A DNA stretch of 64,000 nt. It comes from Medicago truncatula (taxonomy: Eukaryota > Streptophyta > Magnoliopsida > Fabales > Fabaceae). Each line of letters begins with the position of its first letter. Position 1 is the first letter of the stretch. The stretch spans positions 31,740,755 through 31,804,754 of the forward strand of contig NC_053048.1 in the NCBI RefSeq assembly GCF_003473485.1, written 5' to 3'. Under the pieces are notes generated by a model. That model had not been told where the DNA came from. It worked only from the letters and a program-made list of their open reading frames with translations, and ran no database searches. Shown one piece after another: positions 56,701 through 64,000 of the stretch. The translations under genes and the position numbers were made by a program.

Positions 56701-59700
56701 GATACACTAGAAAAAAGTGAGGTAAAGAGAACATGGGAATAAATAAAATATGATATAATTTCCGAGTCTTGTTAAAAGAATCAAATATACATTTTTTTTT
56801 TTACAAAAGCTTTCTGTATCTTGCTAAAAGGATTATAATTTCTTAATAAATGGTCTTAAAAGTTCTTTTAAGGGAAATGGTCTTAAAAATATTTATTACA
56901 TTTTGCTAATTTTTGGTAAAAAGAAAAGAGTTTGATATAATTTATTAGTACATAATTTCCGATTTCCCTAAAAAAAAAAAAAAAATTTAAAATGTTTTGT
57001 TTTATGATACAAAAATAAATATGGCATAACAATCTTTATAATTTTTTTTGAGGTAACATTCTTTATAATTTAAAAATCAGTAACTTCCGCATATACTTTT
57101 AGAAGCAAATGAAAAATTCAAACATCAATATCATTATTACCACCTGATTGAAAAACAATTATTCAGTATTCAATACTACTACAAAACAAATCTGCAAAGA
57201 ACACATGATAGAAGAGAAGTTGTCGAAGAAAACATATAAGATAATTTTTCTATAAAGAGAAACACGATAGCAGAGACGCAAAACTAGTTTTTAATGGAAT
57301 ATTATAGTAAGACTTGGAATTTTATTTCCACTAAACAAAAGACTAAGAATTTTATAACTTGAAAAGACCTATTCCATTCCACTCATGTCTAAGAGCGACA
57401 AGTCGGTTTCTGAAAATTTGGTGGAACTATATAATATTGCCGTCTAGGTTGTCCATAAAAGAGGGGAAGTAAAACCATGAGAAAATGAAGTTTTGTCATC
57501 TTGCATGCTACCTGTTGTATTTGTATTTTTACTACTTTTCCCTGCAGAGAGGAAAAGTCTCTTTTGTCTTAATATTTTTTTTTTATGGTCAATGTATGTA
57601 TTTTTTTTTTGACAAAAGGAAACAATATTCATTCATTTAAATTGATAGAATACATCGATATAATACAAATCCAAATTCGCTAAAAACAAAAATGATGAAT
57701 ATATGAACAAAATCACAACATCTATGTTAATAGTATAAAACGACAAAGTATTTATGCCTACAAATGTTATCTCCGGAATACTCATGTATCCGGATCTGCA
57801 ACGTTGACAACACCAAAGTCATTGTCATTGATCGGATCTACACTTGCTCAAAGCTAATCTTTCAACCTGAATCAAATAAACACCGCACTAAGACGGGAAA
57901 CCAAAAACAACTCGGAGGGGTGATTTTGGGTCAAAATTGACCCTGAATCACCCCTCTGACAAGAAGAAGAAGAAGAAAAAAAAAGGTTACGGCTAGGGTT
58001 TGAGAAGTCAATGTATGTATCTGAATATGTCATTTTTTTAGTCCGTCCATATGAGTATATTATCTTAAAAGAATAAGGATAATGTTATTAATTAATTCCT
58101 TCAAAACAAAAATGTTATTAATTAATGATTTACTGTATAGTAATAAAAAAAATAGTAATATAAGTTTCTTTTTACAAAGGATGTTGGATATAGCGTAAAT
58201 TATTGGACTCTTACGCTGTAATGAACCAATGTTTTGTTGAAAGAGATGTCCACATCTCCCATAATTATTGTCCGATAATGTCTCAATTCGGATTAGCAAA
58301 ATAAAAAAGAGTTATAAATTGCTATACCGTAATTTTTAGCGGATAAACCCAATTTAGATTTAATAGTACTACATCCTGATAGGGGATATTCATATTTGTT
58401 TAATTTATCTCTCTCAACTTCGATTTGTGAGGAGGACTTTGGAAAGTTTTAAAATTTTTAATGCTCCTTTTTTGTGTGAAAAGTTTGCAGAATCTTTGAC
58501 ATCTCTTTTACGAATCTTTGTTTAAAGAAAAGACAACACTAATTGAGTTGCTAAGGATAAGTTTGTCTAAGAAAATGTCCTTCCCTGCATTTAACTTTAG
58601 AGTTGTATTTTATATAATGTTATAAATTACTGTTTTTATTATTGTATATGTTGAAAAATGCAAGAGGTGCTTATAGTACTTGACCGAGTGATTAGTCATT
58701 TTTTAATGACATGTTAGTGGTTAATTGTTTGATTAATATATACTCTCTTTTCCGCATTTGAATCCAGGGTATCAAACTCCTTATATGGATTTTGACGAAT
58801 TTATAAAAACAGCAGTAATGTTAAATAGATGTGATGTCATTGTTAATGCCTGAAACTCAAATAAATGTAGGAATAGGAGCTGCTTGGAATAATGCTAATG
58901 TGCATGCTGGTTCATCTGTAGCAATCTTTGGTTTAGGTGCAGTTGGCCTCGCTGTAAGTTTTCTCATTTTCTGACATCGTCTAATCGTATATAATACCTA
59001 TTTTTTGTAAGGTTGTCAAAATCGGGACTTTACTTTAGGTCGAAAGGGAATAACAAAATCGGGACTCGTAAAATGGCAATCAAAATCGAAGGATTTTACT
59101 AAGGACTTTTGTAGAATCGATATAGGAAATTATAAAATCGCAATCAAAATCGATGGATTTTACCAAAAAATAATACTCCCTCCGGTCCTTTTTATTAGAA
59201 ACAAAAGTGAGAATTTTTTTGGTCCTTTTTATTAGAAGATTGATCAAGTTTCAAGTATGTTTGAAGCTAAATTTCATTTGTGCCCTTATTGATTATGAGA
59301 GAGAATATTAAAAGTAAGTAAGTTGATGGAATAAAGAGTAATTAATTTAAGGGTATTCATAGAATTTTTTTAAATGTAGAAGTGTATTAAATGAAGATGA
59401 CTATTTTAAATGTATTTTCTTGGTATTAATGTTTTATGTCTTTTGTTTCTTGTATAAAAGACCGGAAGGAGTAATACTAAATATATGTTATAAATAGTAT
59501 ATAGTCATAAATGATTTAGTTTATAAGAAATCGTAAAATTGCAATCAAAATCGATGGATTTTGCCTATTTTAGGATTCTACTATGGATTTGAGTCGTTGG
59601 AGGTAAAGAAAGTCACAAAATCCTAAATTTTTGGATTTAAGTCGGAATTTTGACAACAATTTTCTTGATGTGTATGTTCATCTTTTCAATGATTTTAACT

Positions 59701-60795
59701 TACAATGTCTTTGTTTTCACAATCACCTTTGATCTTATTCAATACCTAATAATATATGAACCAAAAACAAATTCATAAGAATCTTGGTAAGACCCTGATT
59801 TTATATTGAACTTGGGCTAGGTTGCAGAAGGGGCACGAGCAAGAGGTGCATCAAAAATAATAGGTGTGGATATTAACCCAGACAAATTCAATAACACAGG
59901 TAGCTTCAAACACTTTTTAATTTGATTTCAAGAGTTAGGACTTCATAATTTGCCTAAGACTTGAACATAAATGTATCTTCTTTGTGCTCAAAGCCGAAAC
60001 AATGGGAATCACAGAATTCATAAATCCAAAGGATGAAGAAAAGCCAGTATACGAGGTTTGTGTTTTCTCTCTACTCATTTCACAAAAGAAAATATCATCT
60101 ACTCGTGCATTTTCGCCGGCAAAGTGACAAATTCATTTGCAGATAATCAGAGAAATGACTGATGGAGGTGTAGACTATAGTTTTGAATGTACCGGAAATT
60201 TGAACGTTCTAAGAGATAGCTTCTTATCTGTTCATGAGGTATATTTATATTCATATAGTAGCAAAAAATTACCAGTAATTTTGTTGGCATAGTTTTATAT
60301 TTTTCTTTGAAAACTCGGTATTTGGTCAAAGAATAAAGCTAATCCGGACCACCAAAAATATCTTATCAAACCAAAAAACAATTACTAGTTAAAAATTGTG
60401 CACTATCAAATTTCATGTAAAATTTTGTATAATGTAGGGTTGGGGATTGACTGTACTATTGGGAATTCATGGATCACCAAAGTTGCTTCCCATCCACCCA
60501 ATGGAGCTCTTTGATGGTCGCAGAATCGAAGGTTCAGTGTTCGGAGGTTTCAAAGGCAAAAGTCAATTGCCTAATCTTGCCACAGAATGCATGAAAGGGG
60601 TAAATGATCATCACTACTTGCAAAAACTCAAATTATGCGACGCATTTTAATGTGCAAATAATTATATTCTTCTATTATTTTTAGGCGATAAAGTTGGATA
60701 ATTTCATCACTCACGAGCTTCCCTTTGATGAGATAAACCAAGCCTTCAATCTTTTGATTGCCGGGAAGTCATTGAGATGTGTTCTTACACTCTAA
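53780..60795 (+). CDS. Zinc alcohol dehydrogenase, ADH-like 7 type (first tandem copy)
   Basis: Ten exons: 53780-53849, 53986-54122, 54245-54294, 54727-55058, 58871-58953, 59821-59899, 59994-60055, 60143-60238, 60438-60599 and 60685-60795. They join to 393 codons plus stop, all GT-AG. It is a medium-chain, zinc-dependent NAD(P) dehydrogenase: catalytic-zinc ligands in SICHTD, FGHEAS and LSCGVSTG; a structural zinc set C-x2-C-x2-C-x7-C in [15 protein letters not shown]; the nucleotide-binding GLGAVGLA; and an aspartate in [11 protein letters not shown], consistent with NAD preference. Length fits the family (about 380-390 aa). The nearest family I recall is Arabidopsis 'alcohol dehydrogenase-like 7' (At5g42250), whose substrate is not settled. 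Intron 4 is 3.8 kb, swollen by repeats. A second copy follows about 1.05 kb downstream on the same strand with the same exon pattern. Confidence 0.95.
55165..55389 (+). repeat. Two-copy tandem duplication in ADH intron 4
   Basis: 'tatacacgatgcagtaatcc' at 55165 recurs as 'tatacacgacgtagtaaccc' at 55272. Both copies contain 'tatgtttacttgactaccaa' (second copy 'catgttt...') and 'gtaaatcctacgatcgg', and end 'ctaact..atcaatttta'. The unit is about 107 bp and the second copy has about 10 extra bases. Confidence 0.85.
56180..56300 (+). mobile_element. Possible terminal repeat of an inverted-repeat element (ADH intron 4)
   Basis: 'ggcaaaattacaattagtcc' followed by two more 'gtccttta' words resembles the ends of Mutator-like elements such as that at 23.3 kb. 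I see no matching opposite end. Confidence 0.35.
57600..58005 (-). mobile_element. Putative short non-LTR retroelement, copy 2 (ADH intron 4)
   Basis: Read on the minus strand it starts 'taaccttttttttttcttct', carries 'gtcagaggggtgattcaggg' and its inverted partner ('caaaatcacccctccgag'), then 'cgtcttagtgcggtgttta', and ends 'caatttaaatgaatgaatat' plus 'gtttccttttgtcaaaaaaa', an A tail. The shared landmarks with 9225-9717 define a family. No coding motifs. Confidence 0.55.
59012..59657. mobile_element. Inverted-repeat element interrupted by a Stowaway MITE (ADH intron 5)
   Basis: Ends 'gttgtcaaaatcgggactt' (59012-59030) and 'aagtcggaattttgacaac' (59639-59657) are inverted repeats. The word 'aatcaaaatcgatggatttt' occurs on both sides of the internal MITE. 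Removing the MITE leaves an element of about 350 bp. Confidence 0.7.
59176..59471. mobile_element. Stowaway-like MITE nested in another element
   Basis: Ends 'ctccctccggtcctttttat' and 'tgtataaaagaccggaagga', with TA on both sides (59174-59175, 59472-59473). It is 296 bp and inserted in the element at 59012-59657. Confidence 0.85.
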
Positions 60796-61233
60796 GAGAA
60801 GACATACTTTTTTTTCTTCATTCAGATAGAGAGCACTCTCCAGTTTTATGATATCTGAGTTCTTGATTAGAAGTATATATAAATATAAATATGTAATAAA
60901 GTTTGTGAACAGTTATTACACAGCATTATCTTACTGTGAAGTGTGTTACAAGTTACCACGGCCAAGGAAGAAAAGTAGAAGTGTATTCAAGTTTGTTCAT
61001 CTTCCAACATTTGGTGATAGAGAATGCTGGGGATTTCTATTTCTATTTCTTTTTCTTTATTTTTTGCACCCTGTAAATAAATGTTTATGTCGAAGGAATT
61101 CTAGTAAAATGTAGCAACCATTATGTATTTATGTCACTACTAAATGTAAAAATGTAAAAAATATGGTTTGCAATGGAGAGTTAAATAAATGCTTTTGTTA
61201 TTTTCATATCATAAAATAAACCTTTTACATTTT

Positions 61234-61318
61234 TGTCCCTGTGAGCTTAGCTCAGTTGGTAAGGACAATGCATAATATATGCAAGATACGGGATTCGAAC
61301 TCCGGACACCAACAATAA
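61234..61318 (+). mobile_element. Short tRNA-derived SINE with perfect 16-bp target duplication
   Basis: It reads 'gtgagcttagctcagttggt' (A box), then 'gggattcgaactccgg' (B box) and a short tail 'acaccaacaat'. The direct repeats AAACCTTTTACATTTT at 61218-61233 and 61319-61334 are identical. It looks like a tRNA gene but is not one: it lacks a closed acceptor stem and has a retroposition footprint. The perfect duplication indicates a fairly recent insertion. Confidence 0.9.
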
Positions 61319-61671
61319 AAACCTTTTACATTTTAAATGTTTCCCTAAAAATTAATGTAAACAAAAAATACAGCCTAAGAATCATGATTTCTACATGAAA
61401 AGTGGCACAATACACATGCAAGTTGCAACACCTCATAAATGGCTATTCTTTTTTTTGGTAATGATATCTCATCCATCCATTTTACACATTTTACACATTT
61501 TACACAATAGGTGAGCCTCATATTCCCACAATCCAATGAACAAAAAACAAGTAGAGAGGAGGAAAATAAGGAAAGAGAGGAGGTGTAAGTTAGGTAAACA
61601 AGTGTCCACAAACTTTTCCCTCACTTTTTATGGTAAGGACTGAATATAGCAACTTCAAGTGATTCTTTATT

Positions 61672-61679
61672 TATAAATA
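61672..61679 (+). promoter_or_regulatory. Putative TATA box of the second ADH gene
   Basis: 'tataaata' lies about 180 bases upstream of the ATG at 61851. The first ADH gene lacks an equally good match at the same relative position ('tatacatataag' at about 53663), so the two promoters may differ in strength. Confidence 0.45.
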
Positions 61680-61850
61680 CATAGTTTCTGTATCATCTTA
61701 CTTTGTTTTTGTATTGGTGGTACATTATTAATTTTTATTTCCCTTTTGTTGCATGCAATTCATTCAAGTAAGTCTTTGGTTTTAGGCCTTTGTTCATTAG
61801 TTTCATCAAACGATCAATTTGTTTTCACAAGCTGCTAGAATTAAAAGAAG

Positions 61851-64000
<2,150 letters not shown>

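Larger units (their letters stand above)
60796..61850. other. Spacer between the two ADH genes
   Basis: It begins with the 3' untranslated region of the first gene; poly(A) position is not determined. It includes a SINE (61234-61318) and the promoter of the second gene. The last 110 bases resemble the leader of the first gene ('gcaattcattc', 'gtctttggttttaggcc', 'agtttcatc', 'agaagatggcaacttcagaa'). Confidence 0.7.

Noticed and set aside
61241..61318. tRNA gene candidate ('gagcttagctcagttggt' and 'ggattcgaactcc')
   Set aside because: The A and B boxes are present but there is no closed acceptor stem, and a perfect 16-bp target duplication flanks it. It is a SINE.

Overview
The window is plant nuclear DNA. 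It is AT-rich, its genes are split into short exons with GT-AG introns, and its intergenic space is packed with miniature transposons, SINEs and retroelement fragments. The SIRE-like copia LTR at the left end and several of the repeat families suggest a papilionoid legume of the Medicago/Trifolium type. That identification is an inference from repeat style and was not checked against a database.

Six genes are well supported, and I rebuilt all exons from splice sites and reading-frame continuity. They are: (1) a yippee-like zinc protein (minus, 14.9-17.8 kb, 122 aa); (2) an HMGB1-type chromatin protein (plus, 31.6-34.0 kb, 170 aa); (3) an AIRP2-type RING E3 ubiquitin ligase (minus, 34.9-38.0 kb, 245 aa); (4) a ROOT UVB SENSITIVE 5-type DUF647 protein (minus, 43.0-48.9 kb, 492 aa, 15 exons); (5, 6) two tandem zinc alcohol dehydrogenases of the 'alcohol dehydrogenase-like 7' type (plus, 53.8-60.8 kb, 393 aa; and 61.9 kb to the window end, incomplete).

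Pseudogenes and dead coding sequence: a second yippee-like copy that lost exons 2-4 (11.8-12.7 kb), a decayed copia polymerase between the two yippee copies (13.05-14.3 kb), remnants of an mRNA-capping enzyme (19.4-20.3 kb), and LINE fragments at 6.6-6.9 and 7.5-7.7 kb.

Layout: 0-11 kb is repeat-rich and has no host gene. 11.3-18.3 kb is a tandem segmental duplication around the yippee gene. 18.3-30.8 kb is gene-poor, with the capping-enzyme remnants, a hAT element with a perfect 8-bp target duplication, and other inverted-repeat elements. 30.8-49 kb holds HMGB1, AIRP2 and RUS5; AIRP2 and RUS5 are also neighbours in Arabidopsis as I recall it (At5g01520, At5g01510). 49-53.7 kb is intergenic and holds an inverted-repeat element carrying a minisatellite. 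53.8-64 kb is the ADH tandem pair.

The genes do not form one pathway. I did not find a new multi-gene system. The most unusual items are structural: a near-perfect 128-bp inverted repeat inside a RUS5 intron, a GC-AG intron in RUS5, the minisatellite-bearing element at 50.3-51.3 kb, a four-unit array with a tRNA-B-box-like motif in HMGB1 intron 1, and nested transposons inside introns.
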